The notes under the pieces were generated by a model. The model saw nothing but the letters and a program-made list of their open reading frames with translations, was not told where the DNA came from and did not search any database. 64,000 bases of DNA from positions 4,703,607 to 4,767,606 of the forward strand of contig CM055098.1 in assembly GCA_029204225.1 (NCBI GenBank), in the 5' to 3' direction. The number at the start of each line of letters is the position of its first letter. Positions within the stretch are counted from its first letter, which is position 1. The stretch comes from Diphasiastrum complanatum. Taxonomy: Eukaryota > Streptophyta > Lycopodiopsida > Lycopodiales > Lycopodiaceae. Position numbers and translations under genes: made by a program. Shown here piece after piece: positions 10,262 to 21,020 of this stretch.

Positions 10262-13200
10262 AAGGCAATTTTTACATCTCTAATTCCGTCTAGATCATTA
10301 CCACTCAAGATAATGTCATCTACATACAAAACAAGAATAATTGTCATGCCATCATGAGATCTTATGTACAATGATGGATCATAGGCACTCATTACAAAAT
10401 TGATGGAAATGAGAAAGAGTTTAGCCTAGAGTACCATGCTCTAGGTGCTTGCTTGAGCCCATAAAGGCTCTTCTTCAAGAAACACACATTTCCTTCATGC
10501 TTTGCCTTGATGAAGCCCTCGGGTTGCCTCATGTAGATCTCTTCCTCCAAATAACCATTGAGGAATGCATTTGTGAAATCAAGTTGGAATAGCTCCCAGT
10601 TGAAGGTTGTAGCAAGACTAATGATCAACTTGATAGTAACAGGCTTAGCCATAGGAGCAAAAGTCTCATCATAGTCAATGCCTTTGGTTTGTAAAAAACC
10701 TTTGGCTACAAGCCTAGCTTTATGCTTACTTATTGATCCATCTTGATCTTACTTCAATCTAAACACCCACTTGCAATCAAGTGGTTTCTTCCCTTGAGGA
10801 AGATTCACAAGATCCCAAGTATGATTCTCAATGAGAGCATCATACTCTACTTGCATAGCATCCATCCAGCTCTTAGATTTACAAGCATTTTCATAGCATG
10901 TTGGCTCATCTAACATTGAAGTAAGAAAGGTGTAAGATGTGAAAGATGATGAGCCTTCCCTTTGACCACCTTGACCAACATAGGTGAGCATCAATGGCTC
11001 AATCCTTGCCCTTGTAGATCTTCTTGGAGTTCCTGCATCTTGAGGTGGATCCTCAAGTTCTTCTTCACTTGGAAGCTCCTCCTCCATCCTAGCATGATCC
11101 TTGGCATCAAGATGATTAGTAACATTATCATCCAAATCACAAGCATGTCCTTCATAAAAAATAACATCCCTACTCACTATCACCTTGCTAGTGATGATAT
11201 TGAAGACTCTATATCCTTTGCTATTCTCACCATATCCCACAAAGATGCCTTTGATGGAGGTTGCATCATCCTTCTTCCTTGTATCCAAGGATTGGTATAC
11301 ATAGCAAGTGGATCCAAAAACTTTGAGATCCTTGAGATTGGGCTTCTCTCCAAATAGAGCTTCAAATGGTGTGATTCCTCCAATGGCTTGGTTAGACAAT
11401 CTATTGCACAAATAATTAGCACAAGTTATTGCTTCACCCCAAAATGGTTTGGATAGAGAAGCATCTAGCCTTAAGGCTTTAGCACACTCACAAAGAGATC
11501 TATTTCTTCTCTCACTCACTCCATTTTGTTGAGGGGTGTATTTTAAATGACAACTTCCTCTTTATGCCATTAGAACTACAAAAGTCACTCAACTTATTGG
11601 AGATATATTCACCTCCATTATCACTCCTTAATATCTTAATCTTGGTACTAAGTTGATTTTCTACCAAAGTCTTGAACTTTACAAAAATCAAACACCATTG
11701 ATTTGCTAGACAAGAGGTACATCCAACAATATCTAGAATAGTCATTAATGAACATTACATAATACTTGGCACCACCATTAGACTCATGTGAAAAGCTATG
11801 AACATCCGAGTGGATGAGTTCAAGAGGAGAGCTTGATCTTGATGTAAATCTTGAGAAGGGTAGTTTGTGAGCCTTTGAGAGGTTGCATGCTTCACATATC
11901 TTCTCACACTTTGACAAATGCTTGGGGAGTCCAACTGTAAGCTCCTTTGCACACATAGATTCCATGGCTTTGAAGTTGGGGTGGCCCAACCTTTTGTGCC
12001 ATAGTTCCACCTTTGATAACTCCACCTTTGCCAAGTTAACACTCTCCACTGCAATATTAGCATCAAGCTTAAACAATCTACCTTGCTTAAAGCCTTTGGC
12101 TATACATTCATCATTTCTAAGGATGGAACAAACTCCATGTTTAAATTGTACATCAAGGCCATTATCCATTAATTGGCCAACACTTAGCAAATTCTTTGTT
12201 AACTTAGGAACATAAAGAACATTCTCAAGATTCATCCTTTTGGATGATCCAACATACAATGGAATGATTCCTATTCCACTTATCTCACATTCTTGACTAC
12301 TTGCAGTATAGATTGATCTATGTAAATCATTGTAAGAAAGTAAAGTTGAGAAAATGTCCTTTTGATATGTCATGTGGGAACTAGCCCCACTATCAATCCA
12401 CCATCATTGGTGTTGCTCTTGGATGATGGTGGTTTGTTGGAAACCATCAAGGATGACACTTCTTCATCCTCCTCCTCCTGATGTGCAATGTTGTTTTTTT
12501 GCTCTCTTGTGCCTTCTTCTTCTTGAGACATTCTGATACAAAATGTCCTTTTTTTCCATAGAAAAAACATTTGTACTTGGACTTGTCTTTGATCTTGCCC
12601 TTTGAGCTTGAAGCCTCATCCTCCTCCTTGGTCTCCTTGAAGTGCTTCTTCTTGCCATTGGTCTTCTTCTTGCCTTTGAATGAGAAATTAGCTTTCTCAT
12701 TACCATCCTGCAGAGAAATAGCATTCATTCTTGCATTGGTATGCATCATTCTACACTCTTTAGCCACTAATACAATATGAAGCTTTTCTATAGTGAGCAA
12801 AGTGTCTTGGATTGCAAAGCTTTGGACCAAATTTGAAAAGTGACTCCCTAGACCATTAAGGACAATCTGAAAAAGCTCACCATCTTGATTCTTCTCTCCA
12901 ATGGAAGGTAACTCCCTATTGAGAGACTTGATTCTGAGCACATAAACCTATGCACTCTCATCACTCCTCTTCATGCTTTGTAGAATTTGATTCCTAAGCA
13001 TGAGAACCCTCAAAGTGTTAATAGACTCATAGATTGAATTTAAAGATTCCCAAGCCTCTTTAGCACTGGTACAAAATGATACTTCTCTCAATAAATCATT
13101 GCTTACATTCATCTTCACATAGTGAAGTGCAAGCCTAGATCTTCTCTTGTATTTAGCTAACTCCTGTGCACCTAGAGGTTCATCTTCATCATCAATTAGA

Positions 13201-13316
13201 AACTCATAGAGATCCTGGAGCACCATGAATGACTCCATCCTCACTTTCCAAATAGCATAATTGGTAGAATTTAACCTCTCACTAGTTTCTAAAAGGTATG
13301 CTCTAGCAGATCCCAT
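10262..13316 (-). pseudogene. Copia element A gag-pol (broken, 3' truncated)
   Basis: This minus-strand remnant of a Ty1/copia polyprotein runs from 13,316 down to 10,262. In order it shows an N-terminal gag with a UBN2-like fold region; a zinc knuckle whose second cysteine is tyrosine (CFFYGKKGHFVSEC, near 12,560); a protease motif WIDSGASSHMT at 12,369-12,400; the integrase zinc region WHKRLGHPN through CEACNLSKAH (about 12,030-11,890); and integrase acidic motifs, with FINDYSRY and SDNGGEY split by a frameshift near 11,700. Reverse transcriptase follows, with LDFTNAFLNG, LYGLKQAPRAW and the catalytic YVDD at 10,315-10,326. Nonsense codons (for example near 12,946 and 10,750) and frameshifts (near 12,450, 11,700 and 11,535) break it. 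The end of reverse transcriptase and all of RNase H are missing. It is not functional. Confidence 0.9.
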
Positions 13317-13920
13317 CTTACTAGTGAAATTCTACACACAAGATATAGATTTGTTTGAACTTGAAACTCACAAAGGTTTCTAACTTGCAGTGAATGTTGA
13401 CTTCTTATCCAACAGATGGACTTGTAATCACAATTATATCACTCCCTCACAAAACAAGAATGAAGATAAGATTATGTGAAGACTACTCTCAAGCAAATCT
13501 TGGCTATTTTTGGACAATAGAATGACTCTATCTCTCTCTTTCACTTTGATGTACTTTCAAGACCTATTTTCCACCTTAAGAAGGTTTGAAATCAGCCTAG
13601 ATTGATTAGTTATCATAAAATAAATTCAAAACTAATTAATGGCAAGTGATCTTGGTAGCTTATCCTAGGATTTGCACCAAAAATTACATCAAATTGACTC
13701 CAGATGAAATTACAGTGATCCAATGAATATGGGGGTTTAAATGCTGGTTCAGAGTTGCCCACACATGTGAACAATCAGGATTTTGATCCGCAAGAAGTTT
13801 AGGATCAAATCCCCTCACCAATTTTAGGATACCAGCTCGCCCTTTCAATACTAGCTTTTTGCACCAAAAACCTGCTAAAATTGGATTAGTTTCAAACACT
13901 GATCAATAGCCTTGTACTTG
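13317..13920 (-). other. Copia element A untranslated leader
   Basis: About 600 bp between the gag start codon and the primer-binding site. It has no convincing ORF (minus 13,684-13,899 is short and featureless). A 5' leader is expected at this position in a copia element. Confidence 0.6.
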
Positions 13921-13932
13921 GCTTTGATACCA
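13921..13932 (-). other. Copia element A primer-binding site
   Basis: On the minus strand this is TGGTATCAAAGC, the initiator-methionine tRNA site with one G to A change. It touches the LTR boundary (TGTTGAAAGT from 13,933), as expected. Confidence 0.8.
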
Positions 13933-14240
13933 TGTTGAAAGTATAGTACTAAGGACCATAAATGGATCTTTGAATGATCCACAAGGTTGATTGTGTGCTT
14001 GTTGAACAGTCTATCAGATACTAGTCAACATAAAACAAGATCTAGTTTAGCAGCTTGATAGAAAACAAGTAGAGACAATCAGATCATTGATCAAAAACTG
14101 AAATCCAAATTCCCACGTGTGAAAATCAGGTTGTAGTATGTCCTGTAGACAGAGTTTAAAGTGTGCCAAAGCTTAGTTACATTGGAATCAATCACAATCA
14201 CCATACATAGAGAGAAAATCTTAGTTTCTCCTTGAGGCTC
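13933..14240 (-). repeat. 5' LTR of copia element A (minimum extent)
   Basis: Homologous to 9,958-10,259 with scattered substitutions. The true LTR probably continues right of 14,240, where the truncated partner gives no guide. I could not find the outer end or a target-site duplication, although the TG end is clear. The ORF 14,198-14,386 is non-specific. Confidence 0.8.
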
Positions 14241-14589
14241 CAAAAAGTTTCCATCTTCTCACTATGGAGAATGGAAATACATAGTAAAAGACACTTCTTT
14301 TGCAAAATTAGGTGAAAATCCAGCATGTCATAAGGAAGTAGACTCAACTCTCTTGTCCTAAAGTGAAAACTTAAAACAATAATCAATCATCGTATAAGTA
14401 CATTATATTTTACTAAAAAAAACAATAAACAATCTTTCCAACCACACCCTCTTCCAAATTTCCATTCCATGTTAGATATGACTTGTCCCTTTGATCTTGC
14501 TTGTTGGAGTGTGTCAACCATCTAGTCTATGGTGCATTGGTGTGGGCAATGGCTCAACATAATGTAAAGGTACAACTTGACCCCTATGC

Positions 14590-16430
14590 CTATTATGTCG
14601 GTGTATATTTCTAGTCAATGCTCTCTTCTTTGTATAATTCCAACCACTTATCCATTACTCCAGAATTATAGAGCACAAAGATAGATTTTTTTTTTTCTCT
14701 AAGAAAAGGTGTCATTTTCTTAGGAGCACCTATACCTTGAGGTTTTTTTCTTTTTACCTCAAAGTTTTTATCATCATTCCATAGTTGTGGAGTAAATTGA
14801 TATATTTGAAGCAAAATTTCAGTAATATAAATAAGATATTCTTGCGCTAACCACCCCTCTACCATGCTTCACTTTGGCCTTTCCTTTTGATGCCCAAAAT
14901 CTTTTAAAACTTTCATGCATCTCTCCCAAAAAAACATCCACCTGCAAACATTTTTAGCATGATGAGAGCATTGTGTTCAATGAAACCATGCTAGATCTAT
15001 TGAAGCCACAAAAATCAAAATCATATGTATTGTACCTTGATTGCACAAGACCAACAATACCAATTTCTTGGACCAAGTGCACAAGTAGATGCACTCATAT
15101 GTCCAAGATGGAAGTTGGAAAATCTTTCTCAAGCATACATACAACATCCACTATATCTTCATGTTTTTTTATACGTTTACCTCACGAGTCTCCTTGTCAC
15201 ACATCCATTTACATCATATTTATAGTATATGATTTTAGTATCATCATATGATTTTATCAAGTGTAACTCAAAAAAGAAAAAGCAATAGCATACAACGTGA
15301 ATAGAAGAAATGTAAGTACCTAACAATGAATGTTAATTTGTAAATGGTATCACGAAGTTGATTAGTTAGATAGTCATGAAAGCACATTGAAAATATGTAC
15401 TTGAGCATCTTCATCCAATCATGAGATTTAGAACATAAAGTTTTCCTTCTATTGTGAATGATGTTCGTAGTGAATGAGCAAAACATGTTGGTGTTCTCAT
15501 CTTGCAAATGACTGACCATACATACTTGTATTCTTCCTTGATAAGAATCCAAGGGGCCCTTGGAACAATATGAGTATTTCCATCTGTACTCAATTTTGGC
15601 CAATACTCTTTCTTTGTTTTCAATTCTTGTAGGTCTTGTTTGGCAGAAATACTATCTTTTTTGCTCACCAAGTGTTTCCATATTGATTCACCCACATTTT
15701 TGACTATATGCATAGGATCAAACAAGTGATTAATAAAAAGGGTATACCAATATGGTAAACAATGAGGGATAGATAGTCTTTTCATACCATTAATTGGCTT
15801 GGTCTCAGATTGGTCTCAGATTCAATCCAAAGCTTGTGCCAATCTGCCATGGACATTCTCTTTGGAGGCATCCTTGTTTTCAACTTTCCTCCAAAGCCCC
15901 TTCTTTGTGTGTTTCAAAATGGATAATCTTCATGCAAGTATTTCTGATGATTTTCATATACAACTTTGCTTAGATGACATGAGTAAAACCTCAAGAAATA
16001 AAATGCAATTCGTGTCATAACTTCAACAAAAAATTAAACATAAATCATGAATGCACAAAAGACAAATATATAGAAAATACAAGTGATCTCATTTTCTAGT
16101 CACCTAAACAATCATCCAATCTTGAATAGTCATGCATTGTCCATATTAGAATTGCACACAACAAAAAATTGTAGTATTGTATTGAACATGAGATGTCATA
16201 TGCTTCAAAACAAATTTGGTCCTCGATACTCACCACGATACAAGATGTAATCCTTTGGACAAGCATGATATAATGCATAGTCCATTCCCATTGCATTCAA
16301 CATCTTGCCTACCTGAGCTCTTGTCTCTAACATGTTATTTCCTCTAGGAGTAGTTTGCGCAATACCCTGCATATAACCAAATAAATTTTCATAACATGAA
16401 ACACAATTACTATCCAATTAAAACTTTTAA
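14590..16430 (-). pseudogene. CACTA transposase (TNP2/Transposase_21) remnant 1
   Basis: Read from 16,430 down to 14,590. First comes a segment with MGMDYALYHACPKDYILYRGEY, the TNP2 signature that normally reads DYxxIHACPxDCxLY. Next, at 15,785-15,411, is a segment with LFDPMHIVKNVGESIW, equivalent to the DVMHIEKNV block. Continuations follow at 15,603-15,268. The C-terminal DUF4218-like piece (14,960-14,611) contains MVEGWLAQEYL and VLYNSGVMDKWLELY. Several frameshifts and intervening non-coding stretches show that it is dead. Terminal inverted repeats were not found. The same order recurs at 61.5-63.96 kb. Confidence 0.8.
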
Positions 16431-16699
16431 CTTACACAACACACCTAGTTAAATAAAAAAATAACTCAATCTATCTTCTTAACCCAAATAAAGATGTAAC
16501 ACTTCTATCACTCCATTTGTATTTTGTTGGACATTCAATAGAAGCAACAAAGCAGCCAACGAGATGTCTTTGCTTCAGGGTATAATGGTGGATTTGATTC
16601 TTCTCTCAATTTTTTTTACTTGACACTCACAAAAGATTTAGTACCATGTTCAATGTGTTCTTCCATGTCATGATGCTTGTAGATATCATTTATCAAGTT
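16431..16699. other. Spacer between CACTA and copia remnants
   Basis: No coding sequence is seen. It may hold the decayed 3' LTR of the adjacent minus-strand copia fragment, but I could not define ends. Confidence 0.4.
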
Positions 16700-17345
16700 G
16701 TTTATAATTTCAAGGTGAAAGATTGCACAAAAGTTTTTGTGTGTCTCCTGATTTAATCCCCTTTGTAAATATATCAGCTGCCATATACTGTGTTCTGCAA
16801 AATTTCAAGCATGCCTCCTGGTTGAGAATTCTGCTTATGTAGGAATATCCATGTAATGTGTGGATATTAGATGGATGAGTGTCTCCATGGCATATGTAGA
16901 GGTCGATAGTAGCTCGAACATATTTTATGACTCTTAATAGAGCCTTCGAGTGAATCCTTCTAGGATTAGCCACATATTGGCTTAAAGAGCTAACAACATA
17001 TGCAAGATCGAGTCTAGTGGAGATCATTGCATAAATGAGGGATCTGATAATAGACCAAAATAATGTATATTCCTTCATTTCGTACTTCTCTTCTTTGGAT
17101 TGAGGGCATTGCTCTTTCAATAATCTAATACTTGGATCCATAAGAGAATGTACAAGCATGCAATTCATGAAGTCAAATGAAAGTATATTAAAAATACACC
17201 TCGGCTGAGCAATATAGAGAAGATTCTTCTTGCTATCTCTATGGATTTGGATCCCAATAAAATAATGAGCTTCTCCTAGATTTGTCATCTCAAATTCTTG
17301 AGATAGCATCCTCTTGGTATCCTTTATTAATTTGATTTCAATGAA
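16700..17345 (-). pseudogene. Copia fragment C (end of reverse transcriptase plus RNase H)
   Basis: On the minus strand this starts MLSQEFEMTNLGEAHYFIGI, the conserved copia segment after the YVDD loop. It continues through LIYAMISTRLDLAYVVSSLSQY and ends with YMAADIFTKGIKS. The middle of RNase H, including the SSSEAE region, is missing, so the fragment is internally deleted. Gag, protease, integrase and the catalytic half of reverse transcriptase are absent. It is the same family as 26,756-28,440. Confidence 0.85.
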
Positions 17346-17489
17346 AGTCCAGCTTGGATACTATTGAAGACCCATAGCTAGCAGCTGCATGTGCCTATAT
17401 TACCAAATGTGCAGCAGTGAGACAATGTACATGAAGAGGAACACACATGTGCGAGTCATCTTTTGTGCGAGTCCTGTGTGAGTCGGGTA

Positions 17490-18003
17490 GTATGCACCAA
17501 ATTACAATCCAAATCCATCCACACCGAGGCCAGGACAATACCGACCTAGGCCAATAGGTCCAATTTCTCATCAACCCAAACAACCATTTGTACTCAATCA
17601 ACTTGTGCCACATGTCCAATCTCATATGGTTGATACTATCTATGTTGATTCTGCTACCTATTATGTCGAGGATCCCAATGCCAATGTTTATCAAGCAGAG
17701 GCGAGTTACTCTTATGAAATAGCACAGCCTAGATACGACCCCAATCAACCTCAGTATCATACACAACCTATAGCATATGCTACACAACCGATGCCAGTTT
17801 TACGTGACTATTTTGTGTGTGCAGGACGACATCCTAGCATTCGTTGCCCTGATAAATTACAATATCCACCTCTTTGTGAAAATTGTCGCATAGAGCACCA
17901 TATCAAAGACTGTCCAAAGCGACCCAGTCCTGCAGCTCTTGTTAACTCTATCCAAGTAGAGACAATCCCAATCAGAGTCATGACTAGAGCCCAACACCGA
18001 TAG
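17490..18003 (+). pseudogene. Gypsy element: gag C-terminus with zinc-binding region
   Basis: The open frame from about 17,490 is proline- and glutamine-rich. It then has a knuckle-like pair, CAGRHPSIRCPDK followed by CENCRIEHHIKDCP, the second fitting CX2CX3HX4C. This is the nucleocapsid part of a Ty3/gypsy gag; the N-terminal capsid is missing, cut off near the copia fragment at 17,345. A stop at 18,001-18,003 separates it from protease. Confidence 0.75.
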
Positions 18004-18160
18004 GCTAGCGAAGCTGCAACAAAATGAACCAATAGGCTCCCGCCAGCTCCGTCCAGTGACGGAACCACACCAATCATCTATCCTAACCCCAATGAGGAGA
18101 TCCATTTGAGACAAATATCGAAAGCTCATCCATGAAGCTAATAATAAGGAGGAGGCTATA

Positions 18161-19017
18161 GTGACACCTAGGGGTCAAACCCCAGATAACCCAACCGTAG
18201 GAGCCGAGATATGGGGAGATTTTCTTCAAGCAAATGTTACCCTCCCATTTGGAGTACTCTGGAAGTACACCGAAAAATGGCGGAAAGAGTTGTGCTCCAT
18301 TGAAGATAACATCCCATCACCAGACCTCCCTGAGGTGCCCTTGCATCTGACCCTCCCTGCAAGCGACAAGGAAAATATACGCATTCCTACAACTTACGGA
18401 CATTCCCGCGTTGTCTTGGTAGTATTAGATGGCGGATCGGGAGTCAACATAATATCAACATCCCTGATGAAGGAGTGGGGTCTTCAAGCTTCCATGAAAC
18501 GACCAAACTGTCAATTTCGAATGGCAGATCAAAGTGTGCTTGAACCATTAGGCCTAATACTAGACATAAGACTGAAACTAGGAGGTTTGAGCTTCACGCT
18601 AGATTTGGTAGTGCTCGATATCCGTAGCAACGCCTATTCCTATGAACTACTCCTAGGTAGGCCATGGCTCTCTACGCACGCGTAGTGCACGACTGTAATA
18701 GAGAGCATGTTACATTTGGCAATCGAGAAACATCAGTCACAATCGACTCTGATGGTAAGATCAAACTCGCACGAATCACCAAATATGGATTCTCTACCAT
18801 AGAGTCTATTCTTGAAAATTACCGTGACATCGAAGAGAAGGACCACTATACCAAGCCTACGGCTATCATCAACTGGAGCCACAGCTTGGCAACAATCGAT
18901 TGTGTCAATGCGGAACATTGTGAACTCAATACACATCACATTGATAGTGATGAATCTATCGTTGAACCAACTGATTTGGATACTCCTATCTTCAACGTCA
19001 GTTATGTTAACGTTTAG
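18161..19017 (+). pseudogene. Gypsy element: aspartic protease
   Basis: The first frame (18,161-18,685) has VVLDGGSGVNII, the modified aspartic protease active site found in Tat/Athila-type plant gypsy elements, and LLGRPWL, the usual C-terminal protease motif. The coding frame then shifts near 18,670 and continues to 19,017 as the protease-to-reverse-transcriptase linker. Enzymatic function is lost through the frameshift and later stops. Confidence 0.8.
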
Positions 19018-19172
19018 CCCCACAACGAGGACTTGCTTCACGTCGCCTGGCTACCTTATGACGAATCAATAACCTTGTATATCTTGCTGCAACCAAACTG
19101 GACCAAAGTAAACTATATCGTGTCAAACGACCGGTATACGAATGGGAGATACATGATACTGAATCTCTCTAC

Positions 19173-19892
19173 GTGATAGATGATGCGATTTTAACCAAAG
19201 TCCCTCAAGCGTCCAAGCCACACAAAAACACCGTTCACAAGGTGCATGCGAAACCAACTAGGAAGGAAGCTATCGGCGAGAAAATGAAAAAGACTATAGA
19301 GGTGGAGCCTCCTCACGATCTCACGATAGCTCGAGAAACCCCGGACGAAGCACAATCCTCTAGGTCCACAAGCCACACAGCTAGAACCCCTAAAGATCCA
19401 CCTAAGGCCATGACTAAGAAGCCCTACGCCCCTGATAAAATTGATGTGCCCAACCATTTCAAGGACTTCACCATTGAAGATGTAACTATCCACCTGCCTC
19501 AAGCTCAACGGGAGCCAAAGGGGAATGAGCCATATGATGGCCCCGCTCAAACCATAAAGTTAAATCTTCAAGAGCCTGATGAGACAGAGGAAAAGTTTGT
19601 CCATATTGGAGCACACCTCAACACCGAACAACGTCCGGCCTTAGAGAAGCTCCTTAGAAAATATCGTCATAACTTCGCATGGAACTACAAGGACATGAAG
19701 GGGGTAGATCCCTCGGTTGTTGTGCATAGAATCCCATTAAAGACAGATGCTAAACCCCATGCCAGTAGACCTTATCGTTGTAATTCGATCTACAGAGCAT
19801 GTATCAAAGAAGAACTCCAAAAGCTCTTGGAGACAGGTTTCATCTACGAGGTGGAACATACAGATTGGGTATCACCTATCGTTGCTTTATGA
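19173..19892 (+). pseudogene. Gypsy element: N-terminal edge of reverse transcriptase
   Basis: The frame carries RPALEKLLRKYRHNFAW and DPSVVVHRIPL, then the start of the reverse transcriptase fold, ending WVSPIVA. These are the segments just before reverse transcriptase motif 1. Everything after that, including the catalytic YxDD block, the rest of reverse transcriptase, RNase H and the integrase N-terminus, is missing. The sequence passes straight into integrase at about 19,890. Confidence 0.85.
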
Positions 19893-20610
19893 GCAGATCA
19901 TTGTACGATTTGGTTGCCCATTAGAAATCGTCAGCGACAGGGGTACACACTTTTTGAACACAATAATTGAACACTTGATGTCGACCTTACTAGTTGTTCA
20001 TCGCGAAAGTGCCCCATATTACCCAAGATGTAACAGGCAGGCTGAGTCCACGAATAAGGTTCTATGCAAAATCCTCATGAAGACGGTGGAAGCCAGTCGG
20101 TCGGATTGGGAGTTCAAATTACATGCCGCTTTATGGGCGTATCAAACAACACCCAAAAAGGCCACTGGCACGACACCATTCCAACTCATGTATGGACAAG
20201 AGGCCGTGATGCTTGTAGAATTCTATGTCCCATCTTTGCGGGTAGCCTACGATTTGAAACTAGATGAAAGTCAGATCCTTGCCCATAGGCTATTCCACCT
20301 CCATAAGCTTTGCGACACAAGAGTCATTAGTGTGCACGCACAACAAGTGCACAAAAGACATCAACAAGATTGGCATGACCGCCACATTGAGTTGAAGGAA
20401 TTTAAAGAAGGAGATAGAGTCATTCTCTCTCAAACGAAAGTACATAAGGGCAAACTTAAGTTTACTGGCCAACGTCCCTATATCATTGATCAGATCTTTG
20501 CATCGGGCTGCACTAAACTTAAAACCCTCGAAGGCATCCCTCTGGACACAGTAGTGAACGGGAGTAGATTACGGCGATATCATGAGCCCTGCTATTCCTT
20601 AGACATGTAG
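19893..20610 (+). pseudogene. Gypsy element: integrase core end and C-terminal domain
   Basis: From about 19,890 the frame reads FGCPLEIVSDRGTHFLN, containing the second catalytic aspartate of the DDE core. It continues through YYPRCNRQAEST (where family members have a catalytic glutamate shortly after a QxE-type motif) and WAYQTTPKKATGTTPFQL. The C-terminal domain ends at NGSRLRRYHEP. The stop at 20,608-20,610 follows PCYSLDM. This part is open for about 240 codons. The first catalytic aspartate was lost with the upstream deletion. Confidence 0.85.
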
Positions 20611-21020
20611 TGATTGATTGTGTGTTATGTGTGTGTACATGCATGTTTGTAATTTCTGTCGTTTTATGATAATGTTCATTTTTTAATTCATTTTTACACC
20701 CTTTTCCGTTGAATTGCCTACATGTTTAACAATCAATACTTAGGATAGTTTAGGTCCGAATTCTCACAAATCTACCTCACTTCTATCACTATTGTACAGG
20801 TTTCAGGTAACAGCATGCATGACCAGTAATCATGTCCCAAAATAGTAATTATCTTCTGGGTTGGAGCTAGCATCACTTATTCTTGCGATCGATTGCAAGA
20901 AATTCATCTTTCTCTCTCTCTCAAAAAAAAAGAAAAAAAAGAGACCACTCGCATAAGCTATCAAACAACATATTATCTATATTGTGGAGTCCCAGAACTA
21001 AGCAAAGTGCTTTATCAGAC
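20611..21020 (+). other. Gypsy element: spacer between pol and the extra ORF
   Basis: About 400 bp of mainly T-rich non-coding sequence after the integrase stop. It includes a CT run and an A run near 20,911-20,941. No feature is assigned. Confidence 0.5.

Noticed and set aside
10962-11357. 131-codon plus-strand ORF
   Set aside because: Antisense shadow of the copia A integrase/RT linker region.
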